This document shows positions 45,294 through 54,012 of a stretch of 64,000 nt of DNA, one piece after another. The stretch is from Saccharicrinis fermentans DSM 9555 = JCM 21142 (lineage in GTDB: Bacteria; Bacteroidota; Bacteroidia; Bacteroidales; Marinilabiliaceae). Location of the stretch: assembly GCF_000517085.1 (NCBI RefSeq), contig NZ_KI912107.1, positions 1,488,398 through 1,552,397 of the forward strand, in the 5' to 3' direction. The first letter of the stretch is position 1, and the number at the start of each line of letters is the position of its first letter. Both the position numbers and the translations under genes were made by a program. Under the pieces are notes generated by a model. That model saw nothing but the letters and a program-made list of their open reading frames with translations. It searched no databases and was not told where the DNA came from.

Positions 45294-46637
45294 TTAATTG
45301 TTAGTATATTGTGTTGATTCCGAAGATAGTAGCTCATACCGGAATACAGAAATATTATAATTATAGATGGCGTTCAAGTGTTTCAACTCATTTTCGGCTG
45401 ATGTAGCCTCAGCCATTAATAAGTCAGAAGTTCTTTCCATTCCTTCTTTATAGCGATTCGTTCTAATTCGTAATGATTCACGCGCTTGTTCTGCTGCTGT
45501 TTTATAAGTTATTAATTGACTTTCGTTTACTGCAATATCTCTTTGAGCCTGCAAAAGTTCCATATTTCCTTTGTCCAGGTATTCCTTATATTCTATTTCT
45601 GATTTATGAAACGCGGCCTTTGATTTATTGAATTTACCAATGTTTTTTCCGCCATTAAATAATTTCCACTGTAGATGAATACCGAACATATAGCTGTCGG
45701 CATCAAAACCACCCAGATCTGCATCGTACATATTATATAAAGCAAAAGCGTTAATCCTGGGGGCAAAGCTAAATGCGTCGCTTTTTTTCATCAGCCGTCT
45801 GGCTTCCATGCCATACTGCATTGCCAGTACATCTGCTCTGTTATTTACCGAGTTAAAGCCAGTAAAGGAAAAATCTACTTTGTGAATTGAGTCAGCAACC
45901 TCTAAGGGTAAATGAATATCTCTTCCTATTAGAAAGTTAAGGGATTCTTTCATGGATTGTTCTTGGTTTATTGCGGCTTTTAATTGTGCCTCCAGTTCCA
46001 AGGTCCTTACTTTTATGGCCAATACATCCGCTTCTTTCATATACCCTTGTTCCATGTTGTCTTGTGCCATTTTTAAATAAGCCTCCGAAGCTTTGCGTGC
46101 TTTTTCAATTACTGTTATTCTTCCTTTTGCCAACTGTAAGGCGTAATACGTTTGTTTCAATACATAATGAATATGCTTTTTAGTGTATTCACTTTTTAAA
46201 TGGATCGCTTTTACTTTTTTTATAGCGGCATTCTTTCCCATCCATGCATCTACATTAATGAATGGTTGCTCTACCTTAATTTGTGTATGAAAATTATTTA
46301 TATTTCCCGGATCATTTAATTCATCGGGGTTAAAATCTGCTTGCGTAACAATGGCTTGCTGCAATTTGAATCCAAAAGCATTCAAAGGATCCGTCGTAGA
46401 ATAATAGGTGCCTGAAACTTCCACTGAAGGTAAATAGGTGGCTCTTGCTTTTTGATTATCAGCCTTTGCACTTTCGATGTCGTATAAACTCTTTCGTATT
46501 TCTGTGTTGTTATTATTCGCTATTTCTAAAATTTCATGCAGCGTGAAAATGCTCGCTGAATCCTGCGCTTTTACTGATAAATTCGTGATAAAGTACAGCA
46601 ATAGGGTAACGATTATTGTTTGTTTTGTATCCATCAT
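45294..46637 (-). CDS. TolC-family outer membrane channel
   Basis: About 447 residues from the Met pair at 46637/46634, which gives a normal signal peptide (TIIVTLLLYFITNLSVKAQ); the frame extends 11 codons further upstream without support. The mature part has the two-fold helical repeat of outer membrane efflux proteins: SLYDIESAKADNQKARATYLPSVEVSGTYYST, then MAQDNMEQGYMKEADVLAIKVRTLELEAQLKAAINQE, then the second half MKKSDAFSFAPRINAFALYNMYDADLG and RTNRYKEGMERTSDLLMAEATSAENEL. First gene of its operon, with a well-formed promoter 100 bases upstream. Confidence 0.9.
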   Translation of the reverse strand: MMDTKQTIIVTLLLYFITNLSVKAQDSASIFTLHEILEIANNNNTEIRKSLYDIESAKADNQKARATYLPSVEVSGTYYSTTDPLNAFGFKLQQAIVTQADFNPDELNDPGNINNFHTQIKVEQPFINVDAWMGKNAAIKKVKAIHLKSEYTKKHIHYVLKQTYYALQLAKGRITVIEKARKASEAYLKMAQDNMEQGYMKEADVLAIKVRTLELEAQLKAAINQEQSMKESLNFLIGRDIHLPLEVADSIHKVDFSFTGFNSVNNRADVLAMQYGMEARRLMKKSDAFSFAPRINAFALYNMYDADLGGFDADSYMFGIHLQWKLFNGGKNIGKFNKSKAAFHKSEIEYKEYLDKGNMELLQAQRDIAVNESQLITYKTAAEQARESLRIRTNRYKEGMERTSDLLMAEATSAENELKHLNAIYNYNISVFRYELLSSESTQYTNN

Positions 46638-46743
46638 TATATTTGGTTTAAATTTTATGTTAATGTCCATAGATTCCTTTTGTAAAGAAATTGTTGCGAT
46701 GGCTCATCTTAAATTATATTCAAATTTGTTGTTTTTCTGGGTT

Positions 46744-46775
46744 CAAATATAAATCCATAAATACATATATCCAAA
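46744..46775 (-). promoter_or_regulatory. Promoter of the tolC-adaptor-RND operon
   Basis: On the minus strand TTTG (46775 to 46772) and TATATTTG (46751 to 46744) match the Bacteroidota -33 and -7 boxes exactly, with a 20-base spacer. Predicted start of transcription is near 46738, about 100 bases before the tolC start. An inverted repeat covers the -33 box. Confidence 0.6.
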
Positions 46776-46791
46776 TAATTAGATATGTATT
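46760..46791. promoter_or_regulatory. Inverted repeat over the -33 box of the efflux operon
   Basis: AATACATAT (46760-46768) and ATATGTATT (46783-46791) are perfect 9-base arms with a 14-base spacer, centred on the -33 box. It has the form of a repressor operator. No regulator gene is adjacent. The rest of the 366-base gap (46671-47036) shows nothing further apart from a TTGGAA/TTCCAA pair at about 46940-46970. Confidence 0.5.
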
Positions 46792-47036
46792 AATGTAGAT
46801 TGTATATTTTTAAAATCGTAGTCTTTTCATTTACAGGATTTAAAGTACTATTAAGGTAATGAAAATACTTAAACTTTCATGAATAAAAAGAAAAATTAAA
46901 ATCTGCCAAAATGTCAATATTTAAGTGAATATGAAGGAAATTGGAAGTCATATTGACCGATCGTTCCAATAGTAATGACCAGGCATTTTTTAAATTATCA
47001 CGATTAAACTACTTTTACATCATAGAACTGTCGTAC

Positions 47037-47906
47037 ATGGATAAAAAAGCACAATATTTAAGCACCGCTCATTCCATAAACTGTAATGGTCGCTTTATAA
47101 ATACATCGAGCCCGTTGGTAATGGGTATTTTAAATATAACGCCCGATTCTTTTTTTGATGGTGGTAAATACAATGATCATAAGTTTGTTCTGAAAAGGAT
47201 CAATGGTATGTTGGAGGAAGGAGCTGATATCATTGACATTGGGGCATATTCATCCCGTCCCGGAGCTTTGGATATTACGGAGAAAGAAGAACAAGAGCGA
47301 TTGTTTTCTGTTTTGGAATTAATTAGAAATCAGTTTCCTGAAATTATTCTTTCAGTGGATACATTTCGTTCTGGAATCGCCAAAGGGGTGGTGGAAACTT
47401 TTCAGGTGGATATTATTAATGATATTTCGGCAGGGGAAATGGATGATAAGATGTTTTCTACCATTGCCAAGCTGAATGTGCCTTATGTTATGATGCATAT
47501 GAAAGGAACACCACAGAATATGCAGCAAAATGTGAGGTATAAAAATGATGTTGTCTTTGAGGTAATTGATTATTTGGCAGAAAAGAAAAAGAGGCTAGAT
47601 TTACTGGGAGTGCACGATGTTATCATTGATCCTGGTTTCGGATTTGGGAAATCATTGGATCATAATTATGAATTACTTAATCGACTCTATGAGTTTAGAT
47701 TGTTGGGGCTACCCATATTGGTTGGTATATCGCGAAAATCAATGATATATAAACTATTGAATAGCTCACCCCAAGAAGCTTTAAACGGAACCACTGCCTT
47801 GCATATGTTGGCTTTGGAGAAGGGAGCCAATATTTTACGAGTGCATGATGTAAAAGAAGCCAAAGAATGTATTGGTCTATATGAAAAATTAAAGAGTTTG
47901 CATTAA
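47037..47906 (+). CDS. folP: Dihydropteroate synthase
   Basis: The ATG at 47037 gives 289 residues; the frame is open 32 codons further upstream but that part is not family-like. FolP joins dihydropterin pyrophosphate and p-aminobenzoate in folate synthesis and is the target of sulfonamides. Motifs: LVMGILNITPDSFFDGGKY, EGADIIDIGAYSSRPGA, SVDTFRSGIAKGVVE, IINDISAGEMD, PYVMMHMKGTPQNMQQ, VIIDPGFGFGKSLDHNYELL, GISRKSMIYK and the C-terminal LRVHDVKEA. Length is normal. It lies 29 bases before cdaA. Confidence 0.95.
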   Translation: MDKKAQYLSTAHSINCNGRFINTSSPLVMGILNITPDSFFDGGKYNDHKFVLKRINGMLEEGADIIDIGAYSSRPGALDITEKEEQERLFSVLELIRNQFPEIILSVDTFRSGIAKGVVETFQVDIINDISAGEMDDKMFSTIAKLNVPYVMMHMKGTPQNMQQNVRYKNDVVFEVIDYLAEKKKRLDLLGVHDVIIDPGFGFGKSLDHNYELLNRLYEFRLLGLPILVGISRKSMIYKLLNSSPQEALNGTTALHMLALEKGANILRVHDVKEAKECIGLYEKLKSLH

Positions 47907-47935
47907 CTTAAGACAATCAAAAACAAAAGGATAAC

Positions 47936-48706
47936 ATGACATTTTTAGATATACGCTTCATTGACTTAATTGATATTACTCTTGTGGCATACTTGATGTA
48001 TCGGCTCTATAAGCTGATTAGAGGTACGGTGGCGCAAAATATCTTTTTTGGATTGTTTGCTTTTATTGCATTTTGGCTCTTTATCAAGTTTTTGAATATG
48101 GAGCTGTCAACCGCTATTATTGATAACATCGTTAACGTTGGTGTTATTGCTTTAATTGTGGTATTTCAACAAGAAATAAGACGTTTTTTTCTACTTTTAG
48201 GAACCAAATATAATATAGCCAACCGTTTTTCATTTGAAAAAATATTTTCGACACCCTCAACAGGTGTGATGAATATTTATAACAAACCCATTGTGCGAAC
48301 TTGTCAGAATTTGGCTAAAACAAAGACAGGAGCACTGATTGTTATTTCTAAAAAATCAGAATTGCTGGATTATGTGCAGACCGGTGAATTGGTTAATGCC
48401 GTGATTTCAAGTCGACTATTAGAGAATATATTTTTTAAAAATAGTCCATTACACGATGGAGCGGTCATTGTTGCTCAGAATAAAATTAAAGCAGCAGGTT
48501 GTATATTGCCTGTTTCGCAGAGCTTTGACTTGCCTAAAAAACTAGGTTTAAGACATCGGGCGGCACTAGGGGTAACGGAAGCAACTGATGCCTCGGCAAT
48601 TGTGGTGTCAGAAGAAACAGGTAAAATTTCTTATTTTCATGCAGGCGAAATAAACCATGGTGTAACCCCAGATGAATTAGAAAAGCTTTTAGCCCAAGAA
48701 TATTAA
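47936..48706 (+). CDS. cdaA: Diadenylate cyclase CdaA
   Basis: A 256-residue membrane enzyme that makes cyclic di-AMP from two ATP. Three membrane helices occupy about 10-85. The DAC domain carries both signatures: PLHDGAVIVA (DGA at 174-176) and GLRHRAALGVTE (RHR at 206-208). Cyclic di-AMP controls osmotic balance and cell-wall homeostasis. It follows folP by 29 bases, an arrangement common in Bacteroidota. No CdaR-like gene is present, as in other members of the phylum. Confidence 0.95.
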   Translation: MTFLDIRFIDLIDITLVAYLMYRLYKLIRGTVAQNIFFGLFAFIAFWLFIKFLNMELSTAIIDNIVNVGVIALIVVFQQEIRRFFLLLGTKYNIANRFSFEKIFSTPSTGVMNIYNKPIVRTCQNLAKTKTGALIVISKKSELLDYVQTGELVNAVISSRLLENIFFKNSPLHDGAVIVAQNKIKAAGCILPVSQSFDLPKKLGLRHRAALGVTEATDASAIVVSEETGKISYFHAGEINHGVTPDELEKLLAQEY

Positions 48707-48792
48707 AAAAATATTTTATAGATTCGCAAGTCTTATGTTAAAAATATTTTCTACATTTAAGCATTGCTAAAATATAAAATCTCTGTGCTGTT

Positions 48793-49653
48793 ATGAAGAT
48801 TTGCTTGACCGGAGGAACTGGTTTTTTAGGTTCCAGAATTAGTCTTTTTTTTAAAGAAAATGGATTTGAGGTAGTAAATATAACCCGTCAAGATTTTAAG
48901 GAAAGTCCCAACGCAATTGCCAATATTATTGAAGGGGCAGATATGTTAATTAATCTGGCTGGTGCTCCTATTTTTAAAAAATGGACATCTCGTTACAAAA
49001 GGATTATTCACGACAGCAGGGTGCATACCACCCAAAAACTGGTTGAAGCTGTTGGATTGGTTAATCACAAACCCGCAATTGTTCTTTCTTGTTCTGCGGT
49101 GGGCATATATGATGACATATATGAACATGATGAATTTTCAGACAGATTTGGTAATGATTTTTTAGCATCAGTCTGTAAGGAGTGGGAAGCAGCTTTGGTG
49201 CCATTATTGTCCATGGATATTAAGTTGGCCGTTATGCGTATTGGCGTAGTATTAGACCATAAGCAAGGAGCTTTAGCCAAGATGTTACCTAGCTTTAAGA
49301 TGGGATTGGGTGCTGTTGTGGGGAATGGATTGCAGCCTTTTCCTTGTATTCATATCAATGATTTTCTTTCTGCAATTTGGTATATTCTTAAAAATCCTGA
49401 ATCAAATGGTGTTTATAATTTAGTGGCGCCAGATATTGTCTCTAATCGATATTTCTCAAAAAAATTAGGTGAAAAACTAAAGCGTCCTGTTTTTATGAAA
49501 GCTTCTGCCTCTATGATGAAGTTGGTATTGGGAGATGGAGCTAGCGTACTAACAAAGGGACAAAAAGTAAAGCCTCAGCGCTTGCTGGATTTGAATTTTC
49601 CCTTTCAATTTCCTACTGTAGATGATATGCTAAACGATTTGGTAAGTAAGTGA
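48793..49653 (+). CDS. TIGR01777-family NAD-dependent epimerase (SDR39U1-like)
   Basis: A 286-residue protein with the extended SDR fold. The nucleotide-binding start is KICLTGGTGFLGSRISLFF, followed by DMLINLAGAPI and LSCSAVGIYDD. The C-terminal part PFPCIHINDFLSAIWYILKNPESNGVYNLVAPD matches the TIGR01777 family (YfcH, SulA-like). The substrate is not known. It stands 86 bases after cdaA on the same strand and a terminator follows. Confidence 0.88.
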   Translation: MKICLTGGTGFLGSRISLFFKENGFEVVNITRQDFKESPNAIANIIEGADMLINLAGAPIFKKWTSRYKRIIHDSRVHTTQKLVEAVGLVNHKPAIVLSCSAVGIYDDIYEHDEFSDRFGNDFLASVCKEWEAALVPLLSMDIKLAVMRIGVVLDHKQGALAKMLPSFKMGLGAVVGNGLQPFPCIHINDFLSAIWYILKNPESNGVYNLVAPDIVSNRYFSKKLGEKLKRPVFMKASASMMKLVLGDGASVLTKGQKVKPQRLLDLNFPFQFPTVDDMLNDLVSK

Positions 49654-49750
49654 GCGTTGATCATCCATCATATTAAGAGGAAGATCATTATCCTAAAACT
49701 GTATCTGAAAATAGTTATCGATTTTATTATGATTTTTCGGGCTAAATATA

Positions 49751-49782
49751 AAAAAAGGAGACCATTATGATCTCCCTTTTCA
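49751..49782. terminator. Bidirectional terminator between the epimerase gene and asnB
   Basis: GGAGA (49757-49761) and TCTCC (49771-49775) form the core of a hairpin flanked by an A6-7 run on the left and CTTTT on the right. It serves both convergent genes. Confidence 0.6.
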
Positions 49783-49806
49783 TATTTTAAATATCAATTT
49801 CCTGAA

Positions 49807-51393
49807 TTATTCACCACTCTTACCGTAGTTCGGAAGAACACGTGCACTAGGATCGTCCACATCACAGTTCTCCCATTCTTTGTTAGGCATCCAAAATGAC
49901 TTAATGACCTGATCTCTTCCTGGGAAATGTTTTTCAAAGATATCACGATACATCAAAGATTCTTTTGTGAAAGGAGTATTGCTTGGATACTTTGTTTTTG
50001 CATTTTCCAAATCATCGTCTGTGTACATTTCTTCAGCATATGCTTTTAAATAATCAACCGAACTATGTCCAACAGCATCGGAGAATGCCGCCTTGTCGCG
50101 ATGTAGAATTTCCTGAGGCAGGTAATCACCTTCAAAGGCTGCACGTAACAAATATTTACCTTCTCCATATGTATTCATTTTTTTGGCGGGATCAATACTC
50201 ATGATATAATCCACAAAATCTAAATCTCCAAATGGTACACGCGCTTCAAGGCCACAGGATGAAATGCATCTGTCAGCTCTTAGTACATCGTACATATGGA
50301 TTTCACGAATTCGCTTTTCGGCTTCTTGTTGAAAAGCCTCAGGGGTGGGAGCGAAGTCAGTATATTTATAACCCAGAATCTCATCTGCAATTTCACCTGT
50401 CATCAATACTTTTACATCCGTGTTTTCACTAATGTACTTACAAATTAGGTACATACCCATAGATGCTCTAATGGTGGTGATATCCCACGTTTCTGTATTA
50501 TATATCAGCGTACTTAACGTATCAAATATCTGTTGTCGTGTAAACAATACTTCAGTATGGTCTGCACCCAGATAATCCGCTACTATTCTGGCATATTTAG
50601 TATCAATGGGATCATCTTCAATACCCACAGCAAAGGTTTTGATAGGCTTATCTAGCATTTTCGCCGCAACAGCACAAACTAAACTGGAGTCCAATCCTCC
50701 ACTACAAAGAAAACCCACCGGAACATCTGCCTGTAATCTTTTTTCAATACCAACAGTTAATTTCTTGTTGATGTTTTTTAAGATCTCGTCTAAATCGTGA
50801 TCTACGAATTTTTCAACTTTAGATATATCTTTATAACAAACAAATTTTCCGTCTGCATAATAATGCCCCGGAGGAAATGGTTTTATTTCCTGACAAAGAG
50901 GATGTAATGTCTTCATTTCACTGGAAAACATAATTTCACCCTGTGCCGAATAACCATAAAACAAAGGGCGAATTCCAATGGGATCTCTGGCTGCAAAATA
51001 TTTCTTTGCCACAGAATCATATATCACAAATACAAATTCAGCATCTAAAGATTTTGCTGTTTCTTCAATTCCTTTGTCTAAGAATAAAGGAATGATTACT
51101 TCACAATCACTCGTTGATTTGAATTCATATTTATGTTCATACTTTTTGCGTAGTTGTTGAAAATTATAAACCTCACCATTACATACTAAATTAATATTTT
51201 TGTACACAAGGGGCTGATTTCCGTTGCTTGAAACATCCATAATACTCAAGCGATGGAAGCCCATCCATCCTTCTTTTCCCAGGTCTCGGATGATAGAATT
51301 ATCCGGACCTCTGTATTCAATTCTGTTAAACTCACTGGCAAACAATAGTTTGTCCATCATATCACTTCCTGTGTAAACTGCAAATCCGCACAT
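49807..51393 (-). CDS. asnB: Asparagine synthase B (glutamine-hydrolysing)
   Basis: The start at 51393 puts Cys2 (MCGFAVYTG) at the N-terminus, as required for the class II glutaminase nucleophile; the 18 extra codons of the longer frame would bury it. The product is 528 residues. The glutaminase domain (1 to about 190) has GPDNSIIRD, GWMGFHRLSIMD and LVCNGEVYN. The synthetase domain has the ATP P-loop VGFLCSGGLDSSLVCA near residue 235, then LMTGEIADEILGY and RDKAAFSDAVGHS. It converts aspartate to asparagine. Unlike some AsnB proteins of actinobacteria it does not lie in a biosynthetic cluster. Confidence 0.95.
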   Translation of the reverse strand: MCGFAVYTGSDMMDKLLFASEFNRIEYRGPDNSIIRDLGKEGWMGFHRLSIMDVSSNGNQPLVYKNINLVCNGEVYNFQQLRKKYEHKYEFKSTSDCEVIIPLFLDKGIEETAKSLDAEFVFVIYDSVAKKYFAARDPIGIRPLFYGYSAQGEIMFSSEMKTLHPLCQEIKPFPPGHYYADGKFVCYKDISKVEKFVDHDLDEILKNINKKLTVGIEKRLQADVPVGFLCSGGLDSSLVCAVAAKMLDKPIKTFAVGIEDDPIDTKYARIVADYLGADHTEVLFTRQQIFDTLSTLIYNTETWDITTIRASMGMYLICKYISENTDVKVLMTGEIADEILGYKYTDFAPTPEAFQQEAEKRIREIHMYDVLRADRCISSCGLEARVPFGDLDFVDYIMSIDPAKKMNTYGEGKYLLRAAFEGDYLPQEILHRDKAAFSDAVGHSSVDYLKAYAEEMYTDDDLENAKTKYPSNTPFTKESLMYRDIFEKHFPGRDQVIKSFWMPNKEWENCDVDDPSARVLPNYGKSGE

Positions 51394-51882
51394 ATGGTCT
51401 GATGATTTTAATATATTATAGTTGTTGTATTTTATTAATGTGGGCATAAAAGTAACTATTTATAATAAATATGCAATATAAAATTACGATTTATTACCAC
51501 ATTGCTAATAATGCTATCAATATAGTAGTTGAGATCATACTGGGGTGGTGCTGGTAAAAAGTGTATGATTAAATGTATATATACATAATTTAAAGGGGTG
51601 TACTTAATAATTATCCATTTTATCGAATGAGATAGCCGATAGGGTGGGGGTTGGTCTAGAAATATTTAAACCTGTATCTTTTTAGCTATAGGATTTTATA
51701 TTTGAACCATGTCAAGCATGTTTGTATTTGTTGTTTAATATTGATAAAAAGAAAAGAAAAAGACACAAAGAATTGGATTTTAAATATTTTTTTAGTTTTT
51801 TGTAAACTTCAAATTGTAATATTCACCCTAAAATTAAATGCCTATTGCATACGTTTACGCTTAATTTATAAATTTTTTAAGC
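51394..51882. other. Divergent intergenic region between asnB and the ECF sigma gene
   Basis: A 489-base AT-rich gap. The only element noted is a -7-like box TATATTTG at 51697-51704 on the plus strand, which would give a long leader for the sigma factor. No gene, RNA or repeat was recognised. Confidence 0.4.
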
Positions 51883-52473
51883 ATGAAAAACATTCAGAGA
51901 ATGTCTGATGATGAATTGGTAAAGTCGTTCATGTCAGGGCAAGAAGATTGTTTGCACGTTCTAATGAGTCGGCATAAGAATAAAATCTATTCGTATATTT
52001 TAATGATGGTCAAGCAGCAAGAATTGGCCGAAGATGTCTTTCAGGACACCTTTATTAAGGTGCTTCAAAACCTGAAAAGGGGAAAATATGTTGAAAATGG
52101 TAGGTTTCCTTCTTGGGTGATGAGAATTGCTCACAATTTAATCATTGATTTTTATCGTAAGCAGAAGCACATGCAAGTGGTAAGTAATGATGCCAACAAT
52201 TACGATCTATTAAACTCTGCCAAATATTCAGAGGCCAATGTAGAAGATAAAATGGTATATTCTCAGGTTTTAACTGAGGTGGTGGAATTGTTGGAGCAAT
52301 TGCCAGACAAACAAAAGGAAGTTGTGCGTTTAAGGCATTTTATGGGCTTGAGCTTTAAAGAGATAGCTGAAGAGACCGGAGTGAGTATAAATACTGCGCT
52401 TGGAAGAATGCGCTACGCCTTGATTAATATGCGTGCCATGGTGGAAGAAAAAAATATTTCACTAACAATTTGA
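51883..52473 (+). CDS. ECF-type RNA polymerase sigma factor
   Basis: A 196-residue sigma-70 of the ECF group. Region 2 spans about 10-85: VKSFMSGQEDCLHVLMSRHKNKIYSYI, LAEDVFQDTFIKVLQNLKRGKY and RFPSWVMRIAHNLIIDFYRKQK. Region 4 is about 130-185: LLEQLPDKQKEVVRLRHFMGLSFKEIAEETGVSINTALGRMRYALINMR. No gene with an anti-sigma FecR domain or an anti-sigma zinc finger follows; instead there is a 70-residue small protein 166 bases downstream. In Bacteroidota this kind of single ECF factor often serves envelope or growth functions. An alternative start is the Met at 51901. Confidence 0.93.
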   Translation: MKNIQRMSDDELVKSFMSGQEDCLHVLMSRHKNKIYSYILMMVKQQELAEDVFQDTFIKVLQNLKRGKYVENGRFPSWVMRIAHNLIIDFYRKQKHMQVVSNDANNYDLLNSAKYSEANVEDKMVYSQVLTEVVELLEQLPDKQKEVVRLRHFMGLSFKEIAEETGVSINTALGRMRYALINMRAMVEEKNISLTI

Positions 52474-52639
52474 TTTTTTTACAATAAATTTAGTGTAAAG
52501 GGCGTTTTTTAACTGTGTGTTAAGTTTGATACCGATATTATTTTTGCTTTAAAGCTTCTTTAAAGCTCACTTATTTTGTTACATAATAGTGTGTTGTGGT
52601 GTAACAAATTGTACGATTTGAAATGAGAAAGAAACGCCT

Positions 52640-52852
52640 ATGAATTCAATTTTCACGCAAGATTTGTCTAAGCTGGAGGAGTATAGCCTGGCTATGATCG
52701 ATTTCTTCGACAAATTACCTGATAGTTTTTTCGATGATGAAAGTTTAGAGCCTCCTCAAAGAATAGTAGATTCAATATTACAATATTCTAAAAATCATCA
52801 ATCTTCTTCGTTGTACAATGGAACTAAACTATTTCGGTGGGGCACTAATTAG
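52640..52852 (+). CDS. Small conserved-looking protein downstream of the ECF sigma factor
   Basis: A 70-residue acidic protein with the segment LPDSFFDDESLEPPQRIVDSILQYSK. This pattern of a short helix, a proline pair and an ILxYSK helix resembles small proteins I have seen after ECF sigma genes of Bacteroidota, which may be anti-sigma factors or adaptors. It has no membrane helix. It lies 166 bases after the sigma gene. Its last 4 bases overlap the end of the convergent glycosyltransferase gene. Confidence 0.55.
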   Translation: MNSIFTQDLSKLEEYSLAMIDFFDKLPDSFFDDESLEPPQRIVDSILQYSKNHQSSSLYNGTKLFRWGTN

Positions 52853-53835
52853 TTATAAAAGTTTTTCTCATAGGCAGTAAATTCCTTTCTTTTGAAGATC
52901 ATACGCTTGAATATGGCGGTCAAAAATCCTGATCCATATCCAACAATCTGAACCATTGCGGCTACACTGGCACTCATGGCAACTCTTATACTTTTTGTTT
53001 GAATGGCAGCGTCTATAAAAAAAATAAGCCATGGTAGTAGCGTAAGTGGCAGTAGAATAGGTACAAAGAATCCAATTAGGATATAAATAGCGTAACCCAA
53101 AGTAAACATGGCAGGGATTGCATGAACCAATTTTAGTGATCCCGGATGACGGTATTGTAAATTAATTCTTGCAATTCCAGAATTGAAGACTTGTTTAAAA
53201 AATGATCGGAAATTATTTCTGCGTTTATGAAATACTGCTGCTTCATTAATGAGTTTAGTGCTGTATCCTGCCTCTAAAATACGCATGCTAAAATCAAGAT
53301 CTTCACCAAAGCGAAGTCGTTCAAATCCTCCTAGGCTTCTAAAAACATCCTTTTTAATACCCATATTAAAACTACGTGGATAAAACGTATCTAATTTTTT
53401 TTCCCCTCCTCTAATGCCCCCTGTTGTTAATGTGGAGGTCATGGAATAACTGATTGCTTTCTGAATGGTATTAAATGATGCATGTGCCTTGTCAGGTCCT
53501 CCAAAACAATCTACCTTATTCAGATGACTGTCCACATAGTTAAAATACGCAGGAGGAATCAGGCAGTCTGAATCAAAAAATAAAAAATATTCACCTGTAG
53601 CCAGTTCTGCTCCTTTATTTCGAGCTGGACCAGGCCCCGTATTTTCTTGAAATTGATACCTTAAATGGAGTTGATGTTGATACTGTATACACACGCTTTC
53701 TGCAGATAATGTGGAACCATCTTCTATAACGATCACTTCAAAATCTTTATAGTGAACGCGTGTTAAACTATGTAGTAATTCATCTATTTCCTGAGGGCGG
53801 TTATAAACCGGAATAATTACAGAATACTTGGGCAT
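52849..53835 (-). CDS. GT2-family glycosyltransferase
   Basis: A 328-residue enzyme with a GT-A domain at about 1-240: KYSVIIPVYNRPQEIDELLHSLTR, VIVIEDGST-type segment (VIEDGSTLSAES), GPGPARNKGAELATGEYFLFFDSDC (DSD near residue 92) and FGEDLDFSMRILEAG, the acceptor-side ED motif. Two or three hydrophobic segments follow at the C-terminus (AIPAMFTLGYAIYILIGFFVPILLPLTLLPWLIFF), so it is membrane-attached. The sugar and acceptor are unknown. It is 177 bases downstream of the phosphofructokinase gene. Confidence 0.85.
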   Translation of the reverse strand: MPKYSVIIPVYNRPQEIDELLHSLTRVHYKDFEVIVIEDGSTLSAESVCIQYQHQLHLRYQFQENTGPGPARNKGAELATGEYFLFFDSDCLIPPAYFNYVDSHLNKVDCFGGPDKAHASFNTIQKAISYSMTSTLTTGGIRGGEKKLDTFYPRSFNMGIKKDVFRSLGGFERLRFGEDLDFSMRILEAGYSTKLINEAAVFHKRRNNFRSFFKQVFNSGIARINLQYRHPGSLKLVHAIPAMFTLGYAIYILIGFFVPILLPLTLLPWLIFFIDAAIQTKSIRVAMSASVAAMVQIVGYGSGFLTAIFKRMIFKRKEFTAYEKNFYN

Positions 53836-53938
53836 GGGTACTTTATTGTTAATTGTGTAACAAATGTAAACTAACCATGCATATTCACAAAGGGAAAGTT
53901 ACTTTTATAGTGTGTGAAGAAAATACTCTTCGTTTATT

Positions 53939-53978
53939 GGCAATTTAGGTTACTGTTTTATCAGCAACCTAAATTGCC
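53939..53978. repeat. 13-bp perfect inverted repeat between pfk and the glycosyltransferase gene
   Basis: GGCAATTTAGGTT and AACCTAAATTGCC form a 13-bp stem; the stem continues as CTG/CAG after one mismatch. It lies 34 bases beyond the phosphofructokinase stop. No T-run follows on the minus strand, so it is a weak terminator at best and could instead protect the 3' end of the mRNA. Confidence 0.6.
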
Positions 53979-54012
53979 CTACACTCTATTGGTTAACAAC
54001 ATGTAAGGCACA

